Shown: positions 8,092 to 17,691, counted from the stretch's first letter. The stretch: DNA of 63,331 nucleotides from an uncultured Ectothiorhodospiraceae bacterium (GCA_913055615.1 CAJXKK010000015.1:1-63331); one strand, 5' to 3'. Program-made: numbers and translations. Notes: a model not told the origin generated them from the letters alone.

Positions 8092-9099
8092 TCACAGAAC
8101 AACCTCATCGATTGGACGCCGCAATGACTTTGGCATCTGCGGGCCGCGGCCGAGGCGCACGACGAGGTCGGGTCGCCGATCCTTGAGGCCCAGGTACCGG
8201 GCGAACTGCGGGCGCAGATCGGCGACTTCGACCGGCTGGTTGATGAATGCGTTCTTCAGACCCAGGGCCGTGGCCTGCAGCGCAAGGCGCTGATAGCAAC
8301 GCCCCGCCTCGATCCAGTGCGGGTGATCGCTGACCTCGGAGTGGATTACGGCGATAGCGGAGGAAGTCGCGATGTGCTTGCGGTCCCTGGCGTTCTGCCT
8401 GTCGGCGGAGAAGCCGAGGCGCATCGCAATCCGGCCCAACCACCGAGGGACTGAGGGACTGCCCATGACGGGCCCATAAAGGCCGTCGCCAGCCCGAACG
8501 GCCTCGGGAGCGCTGAACCGGATCCAGGATTGCAGCTCGCTCGCCCAGGCCGGATCGCAGAACTGGGCGTTGTTGCCGCGCACCACCCACTCGGCGATTT
8601 CAGCCATCCGGGGGCGGTCGCTGATCAGCCGAACCGACACGCCGTCACCCTCCCCCGCCGTTTGGAGTTTTCGCTGTTCATCGTCCAGCAGCGCCGTTGC
8701 GTCATACTCGCTACGGCTGCACTGGCGCGCTGGTATCGCTTCGAACAGTGGCGAACGCTGCGGCGGAGCGTGCTCGAATTGTATGCGCACGCCCGAGGTA
8801 ATCGGGTCGTAGGCGTCTGTTCCTGCCAGGCCGGCTGCGCGGGCGGCGATCAGGAGATTCTCAGTGGCGCATCCGAGGCTGGCATAAAGATGATGGTCGT
8901 CCGGGTCGACGGCCGGGCAGCGCCGGGTAAAGTCCGGGAGGATCTCGATGGCGTTTTCGCGCAGCCTGAACCGCCATGGCTGGGTGTTATGGCTGGAGGC
9001 GGCGAGCGTCGCGTAGTGAACGAGCGTGCGGTAGTCCTGCGCGGCTTCCTCTATTGGACCGGGTCGCCGGATCGCTTCGGCTTTTGCAGCGTAGTCCAT
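8092..9099 (-). CDS. Nitroreductase-fold FMN protein, Acg-like
   Basis: A 335-residue protein starting at MDYAAKAEAI (9099). The motif LAASSHNTQPWRFRL near residue 40 is the FMN-contacting start of the Acg/nitroreductase branch, and AGRCYQRLALQATALGLKNAFINQP near residue 270 is the matching C-terminal half. The length of about 330 residues fits the Acg-like double-domain group and not the shorter classical nitroreductases. Acg of Mycobacterium is thought to sequester flavin instead of reducing nitro compounds, so the substrate is uncertain. It is a monocistronic gene with a Met 15 codons upstream as an alternative start. Confidence 0.7.
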   Translation of the reverse strand: MDYAAKAEAIRRPGPIEEAAQDYRTLVHYATLAASSHNTQPWRFRLRENAIEILPDFTRRCPAVDPDDHHLYASLGCATENLLIAARAAGLAGTDAYDPITSGVRIQFEHAPPQRSPLFEAIPARQCSRSEYDATALLDDEQRKLQTAGEGDGVSVRLISDRPRMAEIAEWVVRGNNAQFCDPAWASELQSWIRFSAPEAVRAGDGLYGPVMGSPSVPRWLGRIAMRLGFSADRQNARDRKHIATSSAIAVIHSEVSDHPHWIEAGRCYQRLALQATALGLKNAFINQPVEVADLRPQFARYLGLKDRRPDLVVRLGRGPQMPKSLRRPIDEVVL

Positions 9100-9221
9100 G
9101 CGCGGCTCCGCGGAGTTCCGGGATCGAATCGTAGCGGAACACATTCCTGACCACAGTACCAGATCACCGCATCCGGGAAATCCGGGAACAGGGTCACGCA
9201 GCCAGATTCATGGGGCATTGC

Positions 9222-9776
9222 TCAGCAATCCGGGCGGGCCTGTGCATGCGCTCGCCCTCGCGGCGGTGAGATCCGGACATCCGCCTTCATCCGACCGATC
9301 AGCGGGTGGCGCGGCGCCAGCTCGAGCGCACCCCGCACGCGTTCGCTCGGGCGATGGCCACTGCTGTCCGGCTCCATGCCAATCACATCGAGCACGCGGT
9401 TGTCGGGCGTGATCCAGGCGAGCGTGAGGGGGACGGCGACGTTGCGCATGTGGAAACTCGGTCGTCGGGGCGGATCATAGACGAAATAGATGGCTTCTCC
9501 GTGGGCCGTCTGTTCGGGCACGTGCTGAAAACCCGCGGCGCGCAAACGGTCCGAATCCGCCAGCCGCACGGCGTGGGATTCACCGGCGACGGTAATACAG
9601 GCCCAGGGCATCCGGGGGAGTTTGCTCCCCGCGGCGCCGGACAGAACGGGCACGATCAGCAGCAGGATCACGCTGAGCAGAGCGCGGCTCGTCAAGAACG
9701 GCGGCGTTGGCCCTTCGGATATAGAGGGGTTACCGCGCCGCGCCGGCCCCTGGGGAATTTCACGATAGTACGGCAA
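9222..9776 (-). CDS. DUF192 family exported protein
   Basis: A 184-residue protein. A hydrophobic helix (about residues 31-48) acts as signal or anchor. The DUF192 core follows, with the hallmark HMRNVAVPLTLAWITPDNRV and the following VIGMEPDSSGHRP. DUF192 proteins are small periplasmic beta-barrel-like domains of unknown function, frequent in Proteobacteria and archaea. The polar N-terminal 30 residues may be over-extended. No partner genes are evident. Confidence 0.75.
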   Translation of the reverse strand: MPYYREIPQGPARRGNPSISEGPTPPFLTSRALLSVILLLIVPVLSGAAGSKLPRMPWACITVAGESHAVRLADSDRLRAAGFQHVPEQTAHGEAIYFVYDPPRRPSFHMRNVAVPLTLAWITPDNRVLDVIGMEPDSSGHRPSERVRGALELAPRHPLIGRMKADVRISPPRGRAHAQARPDC

Positions 9777-9888
9777 GCGCGAGTCTCCACGGTCGGACGG
9801 TCTGGTGCAGTATATTCGGGCATATTACGTTTTGTTCGGCGCCAGAGTAGCAACCAGGTGCCGCTCGTTCGTTACAGGAGGAACAGTA

Positions 9889-9927
9889 ATGCAGAACGAT
9901 CCCGCGCATACAGTCCGACGGGCTTGA
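9889..9927 (+). CDS. 12-codon small ORF with a near-perfect ribosome-binding site
   Basis: An AGGAGGA (9877-9883) sits six bases before ATG 9889, which opens a frame of only 12 residues (MQNDPAHTVRRA) ending at TGA 9925-9927. The strength of the site is unusual for noise. It lies 70 bases upstream of the zinc-ribbon gene, so it could be a leader peptide; it could equally be the start of a gene lost by deletion. Confidence 0.25.
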   Translation: MQNDPAHTVRRA

Positions 9928-9997
9928 CTGATTGCGGCGCACGGGCATCCGTGCAACCGTTTACAGACTCGGCACAACAACGAAATACGGGTGCGGT

Positions 9998-10339
9998 ATG
10001 GCGCTAGTCGAATGTCCGGATTGCGGGAAATGGATTTCGGACCAGGCCAATGAGTGCAATCAGTGCGGCCGTCCGATGGAGCCGTCCCGCACGGATGCAG
10101 AGGAATCACCGGAGCGATCGGGTTCGCCGGGCACTGAGCCGGTGAAGTCCGCGCGACAGTCCTCGAAGCTCCCGGAAGATTTCGGTAACGCCGTCGGTGG
10201 TATCGGGGCCGGTGTAGGCATTGTCGTCATCGTGCTGCACAGCCTCGCGGCGGGGCTCGTGATCGCTGGCATCGCGATCGCCGCGGGTCTGTGGATTCAG
10301 TACGGGGACTCGCCCCCCGGGAAAACGCGTGATCCGTAA
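9998..10339 (+). CDS. Zinc-ribbon membrane protein
   Basis: A 113-residue protein. The N-terminus ALVECPDCGKWISDQANECN plus QCGRPM gives a two-CxxC zinc ribbon (cysteines around residues 6, 9, 20 and 23). A polar acidic linker is followed by a hydrophobic C-terminal segment of about 35 residues rich in Gly, Ala, Val and Ile, enough for one or two membrane passes. Such proteins are common and uncharacterised. The ATG at 9998 is preferred to an upstream one because the zinc ribbon then begins directly at the N-terminus. Confidence 0.65.
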   Translation: MALVECPDCGKWISDQANECNQCGRPMEPSRTDAEESPERSGSPGTEPVKSARQSSKLPEDFGNAVGGIGAGVGIVVIVLHSLAAGLVIAGIAIAAGLWIQYGDSPPGKTRDP

Positions 10340-10387
10340 TCTCTGAAGCAGAGAAAACCGCGTTGCCGGGAGCCTGCCCTGACAGGC

Positions 10388-10624
10388 CTACTCCGTGGAC
10401 AACTGCAGATCGAAAGCGATCACTGCCTCCTCGGGCGAGGCATCGTTGCGCCACATCCATTCGGCCATGTGCGCCTCAACGGAAGGATCGACAGCGGCGT
10501 GGCGGACGTCACTGTTCCCGAGGGCCACTCGCGCCTCGCGTACGCTGCCGTAGTCGTGCAGCCCATGGCTTTCGTAGAGGGTCGCTTTGGCATTCCGGCG
10601 GGACTTGGCTTCGGCCATGGTCAT
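10388..10624 (-). CDS. Hypothetical small protein
   Basis: A 78-residue soluble protein, charged and probably helical, starting MTMAEAKSRRNAKATLYES and ending with acidic residues. No family was recognised. It converges with the zinc-ribbon gene. Coding status rests on its composition and an intact frame; an ATG 20 codons upstream is possible but less likely. Confidence 0.45.
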   Translation of the reverse strand: MTMAEAKSRRNAKATLYESHGLHDYGSVREARVALGNSDVRHAAVDPSVEAHMAEWMWRNDASPEEAVIAFDLQLSTE

Positions 10625-10938
10625 CGTCACGGCTGTACTCCCTGCTCGGTACTGTAGGCGCAGTGTAGGTCGGGCCGCGCTCACCCCGTCTGTGCGGTAA
10701 CGGACGCAGGGCGATTGTGGCGCTTTGTCGCGAAGGGGCTCACCGGCCTGCGGACCGCCTCAGCCATCCTGGCCTGTGCGGCCCACGGTGCTCATCGAAC
10801 CGCCCCGGCCTTCGAGGTTCGGGCGGCACGCTCGCAAATCAATTGCCCACAATCTATGATGGGTGTTTCCATACCGTACGCGGCGCCCCCACGCACGGTT
10901 AAACGGCTTGCGCAGAATATGATCGGGAGAGACATGAC

Positions 10939-11607
10939 ATGAGAATCAACGCGGACTTCAGCGAACCGGCCCTGGTGCACACCGAACAGGAGCCATGGGT
11001 GCCCTCGCCCATGCCGGGCGTCGATCGCCGGATGCTGGACCGGGTCGGCGAGGAAGTGGCGCGGGCGACCTCGATCGTGCGCTATGCGCCGAACAGCACG
11101 TTCTCGGCCCATACCCACGGCGGCGGCGAGGAGTTCATCGTGCTCGACGGCGTGTTCGAGGACGAGACCGGCGCCTTCCCGGCCGGGACGTACGTGCGCA
11201 ACCCGCCGGGTTCGAGCCACACACCCGGATCGACCCCGGGCTGCACCATCTTCGTCAAGCTCTGGCAATTCGCCCCGGACGACGACCTGCAGTTCCGCAA
11301 GGACATGCACGCGGAGGCACAGCGCGTGGACGACGGACGCTCGGTGGCCGTGCTGCACGAGGATGCGCGCGAGCGGGTGACGTATACCGAGGCTGCCCCC
11401 GGTGGCGCGTTCGAGGTAAGCGATCCGGGCGGTATCGAGCTGCTCGTGCTGGACGGGACGCTGTCCGACGATACGCGCACGCTGCACCGCGGTTCCTGGC
11501 TGCGCCTGCCCGACGGTATGGCCTTCTCCGGTATCTGTGGCCAGGAAGGTGCCCGCGTGTGGATGAAGACGGGACACCTGGTCGACGCGGCGGCGCCGGC
11601 GGCGTGA
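10939..11607 (+). CDS. ChrR-like cupin protein
   Basis: A 222-residue protein with a cupin fold. The first cupin motif is visible as [19 protein letters not shown] (about residues 55-73), with His-x-His and the downstream Glu as metal ligands, followed by the PPGSSH second motif (about residue 95). The C-terminal half repeats the fold more weakly. This matches the cupin domain of ChrR-type anti-sigma factors, but without the zinc-binding anti-sigma N-terminus. Its stop overlaps the GTG start of the next gene, so the cupin and the amine oxidase are translationally coupled. Confidence 0.7.
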   Translation: MRINADFSEPALVHTEQEPWVPSPMPGVDRRMLDRVGEEVARATSIVRYAPNSTFSAHTHGGGEEFIVLDGVFEDETGAFPAGTYVRNPPGSSHTPGSTPGCTIFVKLWQFAPDDDLQFRKDMHAEAQRVDDGRSVAVLHEDARERVTYTEAAPGGAFEVSDPGGIELLVLDGTLSDDTRTLHRGSWLRLPDGMAFSGICGQEGARVWMKTGHLVDAAAPAA

Positions 11608-12662
11608 GTCCGCCCTCGCGATCCGGCGTCGCCATCGTCGGCGGCGGCCTCGCCGGCCTGGCGCTCGCCGATGAGCTGGAGCGGGCCGGGATCGATTGGC
11701 ATCTGTTCGAGGCGCGCGGGCGCTGGGGCGGGCGCATGCACTCGCTCAACGTCGACGGGGCGGCCTTCGATCTCGGGCCATCCTGGTTCTGGTCCATCCA
11801 GCCGCGCATGCAGGCGCTGGCCAAGCGCCTGGGCTGCGACGTGTTCGAGCAGTACAGCCACGGGGATCTGCTCTACGAGGACAACAAGGCAACGGTCCAC
11901 CGCGAGCGGGGCTTCGCCTCGATGGCCGGTTCATTGCGCGTGGACGGCGGTATGCAGTCGCTGACCGATGCCCTCGCCGCGGGCCTGCCGGCCTCGCGGC
12001 TGCATCCGGCGACACCGGTCACGGGCGTCGACCGCCAGCGCGGCCTGCTCCTCGCCGACGGACGTCAGTGGCCCGCCGGGCACATCGTGCTCGCCATACC
12101 ACCGAGGACGGCCGCCAATCTTGCCTTCGAGCCCGAACTGGCGCCGGAGCAGATCCGCGCATTGGCGCGCGTACCTACCTGGATGGCTGGTCACGCCAAG
12201 TTCGTTGCCGTATTCGGCACGCCATTCTGGCGCGACCACGGCCTCTCCGGCGACGCCATGAGCCATGCCGGGCCGCTCGTCGAGATCCACGATGCCTCGC
12301 CTGGCAGCGGCCTCCCCGGCGCCCTGTTCGGGTTCTACGGCGTGCCGGCGGAGATACGGCGCGATAACCCCGGGCGACTCGCCGAGGCCACCATGGCGCA
12401 GCTGGAGCGCCTGTTCGGCGCCGAGGCGCGCGATCCACGCCACACGCGTGTGCAGGACTGGGCCTTCGAGCCGGAAACCGCCACACCGGACGACCGCTCC
12501 CCGCCCGCAGGCCACCCCGAATATGGGCCGCTGACCGCGCTCGAGGCTGCATGGGGCGGGTGCCTGTTGCTGGGCGGCTCGGAGACGGCCGGTGCATTCG
12601 GCGGATATATGGAAGGTGCGCTCGAACGATCGGCGGAACTGGCCGGGCATATCATCGGCTGA
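11604..12662 (+). CDS. FAD-dependent amine oxidase family protein
   Basis: A 352-residue protein starting with a GTG that overlaps the cupin stop codon. The Rossmann motif [20 protein letters not shown] (residues about 8-27) is followed by the GGRMHSL arginine motif of flavin-containing amine oxidases, and near the C-terminus by [20 protein letters not shown], the FAD-contacting end. It is shorter than true monoamine oxidases (about 450 residues). Such short forms act on amines or on unknown hydrophobic substrates. The coupling with a cupin is informative but does not reveal the substrate. Confidence 0.75.
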   Translation: MSPPSRSGVAIVGGGLAGLALADELERAGIDWHLFEARGRWGGRMHSLNVDGAAFDLGPSWFWSIQPRMQALAKRLGCDVFEQYSHGDLLYEDNKATVHRERGFASMAGSLRVDGGMQSLTDALAAGLPASRLHPATPVTGVDRQRGLLLADGRQWPAGHIVLAIPPRTAANLAFEPELAPEQIRALARVPTWMAGHAKFVAVFGTPFWRDHGLSGDAMSHAGPLVEIHDASPGSGLPGALFGFYGVPAEIRRDNPGRLAEATMAQLERLFGAEARDPRHTRVQDWAFEPETATPDDRSPPAGHPEYGPLTALEAAWGGCLLLGGSETAGAFGGYMEGALERSAELAGHIIG

Positions 12663-12751
12663 TCCGTGCGGAGGTAGTCCACCTTCCGATTCAAGGACGA
12701 GGTGAATGGGCCGGTATCGATCGGCGCCCTCCCTTGCTGGCGTGAGCCGGA

Positions 12752-13414
12752 TCACGGTCCGGGTCCATGACGCGGTAACCGTTGAGTGCCGTCACTGCTG
12801 CCCGACGGCTGCCGGCGCGGCAAGCGCCCGAGGCGCTGGCCGAGCACCCGCAGTCCCCGCACGATTTTCGGCAACAGCCAAATCAGGACCGCGATGAAGA
12901 CGCCGAGCAGGACCAGGAACAGCAAGGGAGAATGCAGCGCGATCCACAACCCGGCGATCACGGCTACGTCCTCGGCGACCGAGGCGGTCCAGTTCGAGAA
13001 TGGCTCGGGGGAGGTATTGATGAGTGCGCGGCTTCCAGCCTTCAGCGAATGGCTGCCGGCGGCCATGCCGCCACCCACGATAGCCGCCGCCAGTTCCGCG
13101 GCCGGTGCGACGTCCCCGATCGCGCCGGCGGCCAGCAGGGCGCCAGCCGGGATCCGTACGAAAGTGTGGATGGCGTCCCATCCCGTATCCACGCCGGGTG
13201 TCTTATCCGCGACGAATTCCACCATATACATCAGTGCGGCCGCGGCTATGACGAGCGGATCGGCCAGGATCTCCAGCCCGGCTGGCAGAGTCGCGTATCC
13301 CAGCCGCTCCATCAGCCCGAGCGCGAGTATGGCCGCGTAGAGGTTGATCCCGCTGGCCCAGCCGACACCGAGCGTGACGGCGATGGCGGCGGTGACGAAT
13401 TCGAAAGTCTCCAT
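12752..13414 (-). CDS. DUF4126 membrane protein
   Basis: A 220-residue protein with about five hydrophobic helices. The N-terminal region (LGVGWASGINLYAAILALGL) and the glycine-rich segment AAIVGGGMAAGSHSLKAGSRA match DUF4126 proteins, which are of unknown function. The tail is basic and polar. It is convergent with the amine oxidase and divergent from the TRIC-type channel gene. Confidence 0.7.
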   Translation of the reverse strand: METFEFVTAAIAVTLGVGWASGINLYAAILALGLMERLGYATLPAGLEILADPLVIAAAALMYMVEFVADKTPGVDTGWDAIHTFVRIPAGALLAAGAIGDVAPAAELAAAIVGGGMAAGSHSLKAGSRALINTSPEPFSNWTASVAEDVAVIAGLWIALHSPLLFLVLLGVFIAVLIWLLPKIVRGLRVLGQRLGRLPRRQPSGSSDGTQRLPRHGPGP

Positions 13415-13632
13415 GCGGCATCCCGGGGATCGTGTCGGTGATCATCCGATTATAACGCCCTGCAACCGGATTCCCGGATCACCGAACGGGACGATCGACT
13501 TGTGGCAGGAAACTGAACTGCCGCCTTCGGGGGAGACGCCTTCATGCGCCGCGTTTGCGCGAGCTTGCTCTTCCCTCTAACGTTCCGCACCGCGCCAGCG
13601 CGCCTCGACCGCGCGATACGGGAGGCGGAGAT

Positions 13633-14292
13633 ATGACCGGCATCGTCTATTGGCTCGACCTCGCGGGTGTAGCCGTATTCGCGCTATCCGGGGTAATCCT
13701 CGCCTGTCGGTCCCGCATGGACCCGTTCGGCATGCTGGCGCTCGCCGCGGTCACCGGCATCGGTGGCGGCACGTTGCGCGATCTCGTGCTCGGCGTGCAA
13801 CCCGTGTTCTGGGTAACGGACCCGACCTACCTGTGGGTGGTGTTGACCACGGTCGTACTCGCCAGTGTCGGCTTCCGTTATATCCACCGCCTCACGCGCA
13901 CGGTCCTGCCCGTGGTCGACGCGATCGGGCTCGCCCTGTTCACCGCGATCGGCACGCATAAAGCCCTCCTGCTCGATGCACCGGGCTCAGTGGCGGTAGT
14001 GATGGGGCTGTTCACCGGTGTAGCCGGCGGGGTGATCCGCGATGTCCTGGCGAACCGGGTGCCCATGGTGTTGCGGGAGGAGATCTATGCCACTGCATCG
14101 ATCGCCGGCGGCATCGCGTTCGTGGCCCTGCATGCCTTCGATACGCCGTTCACGGTTGCGATCAGTGCGACCGTGGCGATTACCCTCGCCCTGCGCCTTG
14201 CCGCAATCCGCTGGAATCTGCGCCTGCCGGTCTTCGCCTGGGTCGTGTGGACGGCTCACAGCGAAGCCTCCGGGAAAGACAGGCGGCGCTGA
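13633..14292 (+). CDS. Trimeric intracellular cation (TRIC) channel family protein
   Basis: A 219-residue protein with seven hydrophobic segments and the duplicated signature of the UPF0126/TRIC family: GIGGGTLRDLVLG (about residues 47-59) and GVAGGVIRDVLANRVP (about residues 130-145). Bacterial homologues form homotrimeric K+/Na+ channels. The start is the ATG at 13633, with GGAGGCGGAG just upstream; longer frames to 13555 are unlikely. Confidence 0.85.
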   Translation: MTGIVYWLDLAGVAVFALSGVILACRSRMDPFGMLALAAVTGIGGGTLRDLVLGVQPVFWVTDPTYLWVVLTTVVLASVGFRYIHRLTRTVLPVVDAIGLALFTAIGTHKALLLDAPGSVAVVMGLFTGVAGGVIRDVLANRVPMVLREEIYATASIAGGIAFVALHAFDTPFTVAISATVAITLALRLAAIRWNLRLPVFAWVVWTAHSEASGKDRRR

Positions 14293-14357
14293 GGCGCCCC
14301 CGCTATTTCATAACGGCGCAGGCAGTGGTCCCAGGAGCCTGTCCGGCGGCGCGCTGA

Positions 14358-15173
14358 TCAGGCGTGATGCCAGGCCTCCAGCCCACCGATCAGGTAATAG
14401 GCGCGGCTGTATCCGTGCCAGCGCAGGTACGTGGCCGCAATGAGACTGCGCATACCAAGATCGCATACGTTGACGATGCATGTGTCCGCGGGCCAGCCGA
14501 GCGTGTGTCCGGAGAAGTCCTCCAGCGCCAGCCAGTGCGCCCATGGTGGCGCCACACGGGCGCGGTCCGTACTGGATCGCACATCAATCACCGCAGGCAC
14601 GGCCCCGTCATCCACCAACCGCCACAAATCGTCCACGGTCATCCCGAGTCGCGTCGGTGGCGGCCAACCAGGCGCCGGTCGATCGCCTTTGCGCCGGTGC
14701 GGCCCGGGCGGTGTTGCCGGGCCATAGGCTTCTACAGGCGCCCGTGAGGCATCCGCGCTCGATTCGCCCACCGAGCGGGGGAGGACATCCGCGAGGGTGA
14801 GTCGGGCCAGTGCTTCGTCGGTGCGGTTGTGCAGCGCAACCGAGAGCGAGCGGACGCTATTATCGGCCGCGGTATTGGTACCCGATGCCTCGCCGGAGCC
14901 ATGCGCGCCGCGGCAGGCGGCCGCGGCGGAGACCTCATGAAGCCGGATAGCGTCGGGAGCGCGCGCCAGACAGTAGGCAGGCGGATGTTCAGCGGCCTCA
15001 CCCACCGGACACAGGAGCCCACCGGCCGCCAGGCTGGCCAGCACCGAATACGCCTCATGGGGGGCTTTTCCAAGGGCCTCGCTCAGGGAGACGGTATCCA
15101 ACACGCCGTCCCGCGCGAGCGCCGCGCGGACCATGGTCTCGACGTGATCGTGGAGCTGCGGATCGACATTCAC
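14358..15173 (-). CDS. Winged-helix plus rhodanese-domain protein
   Basis: A 271-residue protein. The first 75 residues look like a winged helix (GVLDTVSLSEALGKAPHEAY, then SVLASLAAGGLLCPVGE). The middle is a polar Pro/Arg-rich linker (about 90-175). The C-terminal 95 residues form a rhodanese domain with VPAVIDVRSSTDRA and the active-site loop NVCDLGMRSLIAA, whose Cys is intact. DNA-binding plus persulfide chemistry suggests a sulfur-responsive regulator. It is divergent from a Cys-rich MarR gene with only 93 bases between starts. Confidence 0.65.
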   Translation of the reverse strand: MNVDPQLHDHVETMVRAALARDGVLDTVSLSEALGKAPHEAYSVLASLAAGGLLCPVGEAAEHPPAYCLARAPDAIRLHEVSAAAACRGAHGSGEASGTNTAADNSVRSLSVALHNRTDEALARLTLADVLPRSVGESSADASRAPVEAYGPATPPGPHRRKGDRPAPGWPPPTRLGMTVDDLWRLVDDGAVPAVIDVRSSTDRARVAPPWAHWLALEDFSGHTLGWPADTCIVNVCDLGMRSLIAATYLRWHGYSRAYYLIGGLEAWHHA

Positions 15174-15199
15174 GGCTCCCCTCCAGAACCCGAATATGA

Positions 15200-15212
15200 T
15201 TTCGATTCGAAA
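15200..15212. promoter_or_regulatory. Palindromic operator candidate between divergent regulators
   Basis: TTTCGATTCGAAA is a 13-base palindrome (6-bp arms around a central T) in the short divergent region between the winged-helix/rhodanese gene and the marR-like gene. It sits in the most AT-rich part of that region and 55 bases upstream of the marR ATG, as expected for a MarR-type operator. Confidence 0.45.
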
Positions 15213-15266
15213 CTATATGAGCGGCACCGAATGGTCAACAGGACCTCGAGGCGCTACCATCCGGGG

Positions 15267-15851
15267 ATGCAGGAAAATGATCGCGACGCCCCACTCCAGT
15301 TGGCCTGCCTCGTCAGTCACATGGGCAGGCGCGCCGGCAGCCGCGGCGGCGATGCCGGCCTGACACCGACACAGTGGAATGCATTACGCTTCTTTGGTAA
15401 CGCCAACCGCTTCTCGCGCACGCCGTCGGCCTTCGCGAGCTTTCAGGGGACTACCCGCGGTACGGCATCGGCAACGATCAGCGCGCTCGTGCACGCCGGT
15501 TATCTCGTACGGCGAAGTTCAGGATCGGATGGACGCAGCGTCAGCCTCGAGCCCAGCGAGAGCGGCTATCGCCTGCTCGAGCAGGATCCCGAGCACGCCG
15601 TGGAACTCGCGATCAGCGAGATGACGCCGGAGCAGCGGCGCTGCCTCGCGGCTGCCGTGACCCGCATCATCACCCGCGTAGCGGAAACCGACGGCGGTCC
15701 CACCTTCGGGACCTGCCATGAGTGCCGCCATCTGAGCCGATCGGGCCTGGGTGGGGACTACCCTTATTATTGCGAACGCGAGGCGGCACCACTGGCGGCA
15801 TACGAACTGGGTGGCCTTTGTGTGCACTTCGAACCGGATACACGCGAGTGA
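15267..15851 (+). CDS. MarR family regulator with C-terminal four-cysteine motif
   Basis: A 194-residue protein. Residues about 10-140 form a MarR winged helix (LTPTQWNALRFFGNANRF, TRGTASATISALVHAGYLVRR, SDGRSVSLEPSESGYRLLEQ). The C-terminal 45 residues carry CHEC, then a Cys 16 residues later (YYC) and another 16 residues later (LCVHFEP), giving C-x2-C-x15-C-x15-C. Ordinary MarR proteins lack this tail, which could bind zinc or an Fe-S cluster. The stop overlaps the GTG start of a GGDEF protein. The ATG at 15267 is used; 15231 is possible. Confidence 0.7.
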   Translation: MQENDRDAPLQLACLVSHMGRRAGSRGGDAGLTPTQWNALRFFGNANRFSRTPSAFASFQGTTRGTASATISALVHAGYLVRRSSGSDGRSVSLEPSESGYRLLEQDPEHAVELAISEMTPEQRRCLAAAVTRIITRVAETDGGPTFGTCHECRHLSRSGLGGDYPYYCEREAAPLAAYELGGLCVHFEPDTRE

Positions 15852-17566
15852 CCGAAGCATCCCTGCACTGGCTACCCCGCGATCTCCTTGACCGGATACC
15901 CGCTGCCGTACTCGTTACCGATGCCCGCGTTGAGCCGCCGGGCCCACGCATCCTCTACGCCAACCCGGCCTGGGAAAAGATGAGCGGGTGCACCCTCGCC
16001 GAGGTCGTCGGTCAGACCCCATCGATGGTGCTGGAGAGGCCTCAGGCGGATGCGCGAACCGTGTCTCTGGACCGCCTGCGCGGCTGCCTCGAAAAGGAGC
16101 ACGGCCCCGACGGCGCGGATAACGGTCACTGTGGGAGCGGCACTTCGGCCTGGAGCATCGAGTTACTCCATGAGCCGAAGGGATCGGTCGTCGGATTCGG
16201 GTTCGTGGAGCGCGGCATCGAGCCAACCGGCCACACCGACGTCGCCAATGCGCTCGACGTAATCCGCGAACTGCAGCACCTGCTGGACCACACGCAACTG
16301 GATCTCAAAACGGCTCGACAGCAAGTGGCTTATGCCGCTATGCGGCTCGCCGGAGCCGAGGCCGCGGTCGTCGAAGAACCGGACGGGGAGGAGATGGTTT
16401 ATCGGGCGGTCGCCGGCTGCGCGGATGGGCTGGAGAACCTGCGGCTGCCGATGTACGGCAGCGCCTCCGGTTACTGTCATTCGTCGTGCGAATCCCTGCT
16501 GATCGCCGACACCCTCACCGACGAACGCGTGCCGCTGGGGGGCAAAGCGGCGGATGTCGGTTTTCGCTCTGGCATTCTGACGCCACTCGTGCACGGCGAT
16601 CGCCGCTTTGGTGTGCTCAAGGTATTTTCCGGTGTACCCGATTCGTTCGGGCGAACCGAGGGCGAATTCCTGGACATCCTGGCGGGCCTGCTTGCGGCGG
16701 TCCTATACCGGGCACGGAGCTACGAGTCCGAAGCCGAGCGACGACGTCACCTGGTGGATGCGCTGCCGATGCTCGTGGCCTATGTCGACAGCAATCGGTG
16801 CTATCGCGAAGTCAACGCCGCCTACGCGGACTGGTTCGGCCACCCCATCGGCGAAATCATCGGGCGACCCGTGCGGGAAATCGTCGGCGAATCGGCATAC
16901 GAACGGATCCGGCCGCATATCGATCATGTCCTGAATACCGGCGAGAGCGTGAGCTACGAGGAAACGATCACGTTGCCAGGCGACAGCCCAAGGGTGCTAT
17001 CCGTTGATTACGCCCCGAACCTGCATGCTGATGGCGCCGTCGCCGGTTTTTACGCGCTCGTGCGCGATGTGACCAAGGCGAGCGCCGCCGACACGGACCA
17101 CCTTACGCAGCTGCCCAACCGTAAACGATTCGAGGAAGAGGCTCAGCGCCAGCTCGAGGTAAGCCGCCGGCACGGTCGCACACTGAGCCTCATCTTCGCC
17201 GACGTCGATCACTTCAAGTGGTGGAACGATACCCTGGGTCATCAGACCGGCGACCGGATCCTGGAATCAATCGCCACACAATTGCGGGACGAGGCGCGCA
17301 ACATTGACCTGGTGGCGCGATGGGGCGGTGAGGAATTCGTCATCCTGGCCCCTGAGACGGACCTCAACGGCGCGCAAGCCCTCGCTGAGCGCATCCGCCA
17401 ACGGATCGCGGCAACCTACCAGCCGGAAGGCGAATTGGTCACGCTCAGTTTTGGCGTGGCGGAAGCACAAAGTGAAAGCCTGTCGCTGAGCAATCTGATG
17501 CGCGCCGCCGATACAGCTCTTTACGCGGCCAAGACGAGTGGACGGAACTGCGTGAAGACCGCATAG
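15848..17566 (+). CDS. PAS-GAF-PAS diguanylate cyclase
   Basis: A 572-residue protein. The order is PAS (about 15-120, ending in FGFVERG), a coiled linker, GAF (about 150-290, ILTPLVHGDRRFGVLKVF), PAS (about 300-410, YREVNAAYADWFGHPIGEI) and GGDEF (about 415-570). The catalytic GGEEF is intact at residue 493 and HLTQLPNRKRF opens the domain, so cyclic-di-GMP synthesis is expected. The GTG start overlaps the marR stop by the GTGA arrangement, so both are made from one transcript, linking redox sensing to c-di-GMP. Confidence 0.85.
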   Translation: MTEASLHWLPRDLLDRIPAAVLVTDARVEPPGPRILYANPAWEKMSGCTLAEVVGQTPSMVLERPQADARTVSLDRLRGCLEKEHGPDGADNGHCGSGTSAWSIELLHEPKGSVVGFGFVERGIEPTGHTDVANALDVIRELQHLLDHTQLDLKTARQQVAYAAMRLAGAEAAVVEEPDGEEMVYRAVAGCADGLENLRLPMYGSASGYCHSSCESLLIADTLTDERVPLGGKAADVGFRSGILTPLVHGDRRFGVLKVFSGVPDSFGRTEGEFLDILAGLLAAVLYRARSYESEAERRRHLVDALPMLVAYVDSNRCYREVNAAYADWFGHPIGEIIGRPVREIVGESAYERIRPHIDHVLNTGESVSYEETITLPGDSPRVLSVDYAPNLHADGAVAGFYALVRDVTKASAADTDHLTQLPNRKRFEEEAQRQLEVSRRHGRTLSLIFADVDHFKWWNDTLGHQTGDRILESIATQLRDEARNIDLVARWGGEEFVILAPETDLNGAQALAERIRQRIAATYQPEGELVTLSFGVAEAQSESLSLSNLMRAADTALYAAKTSGRNCVKTA

Positions 17567-17691
17567 CCTGGCGCTGGTTAGACGCCCGGGCTGTCCTGCC
17601 CCCTGACCCTCTTCAACATACCGATACCGCTCAGGGCAGCGCCGAGCCCGGCGACCGGCCCTCGCTCGTTGCGCGCCAGGGACGATTCCCG

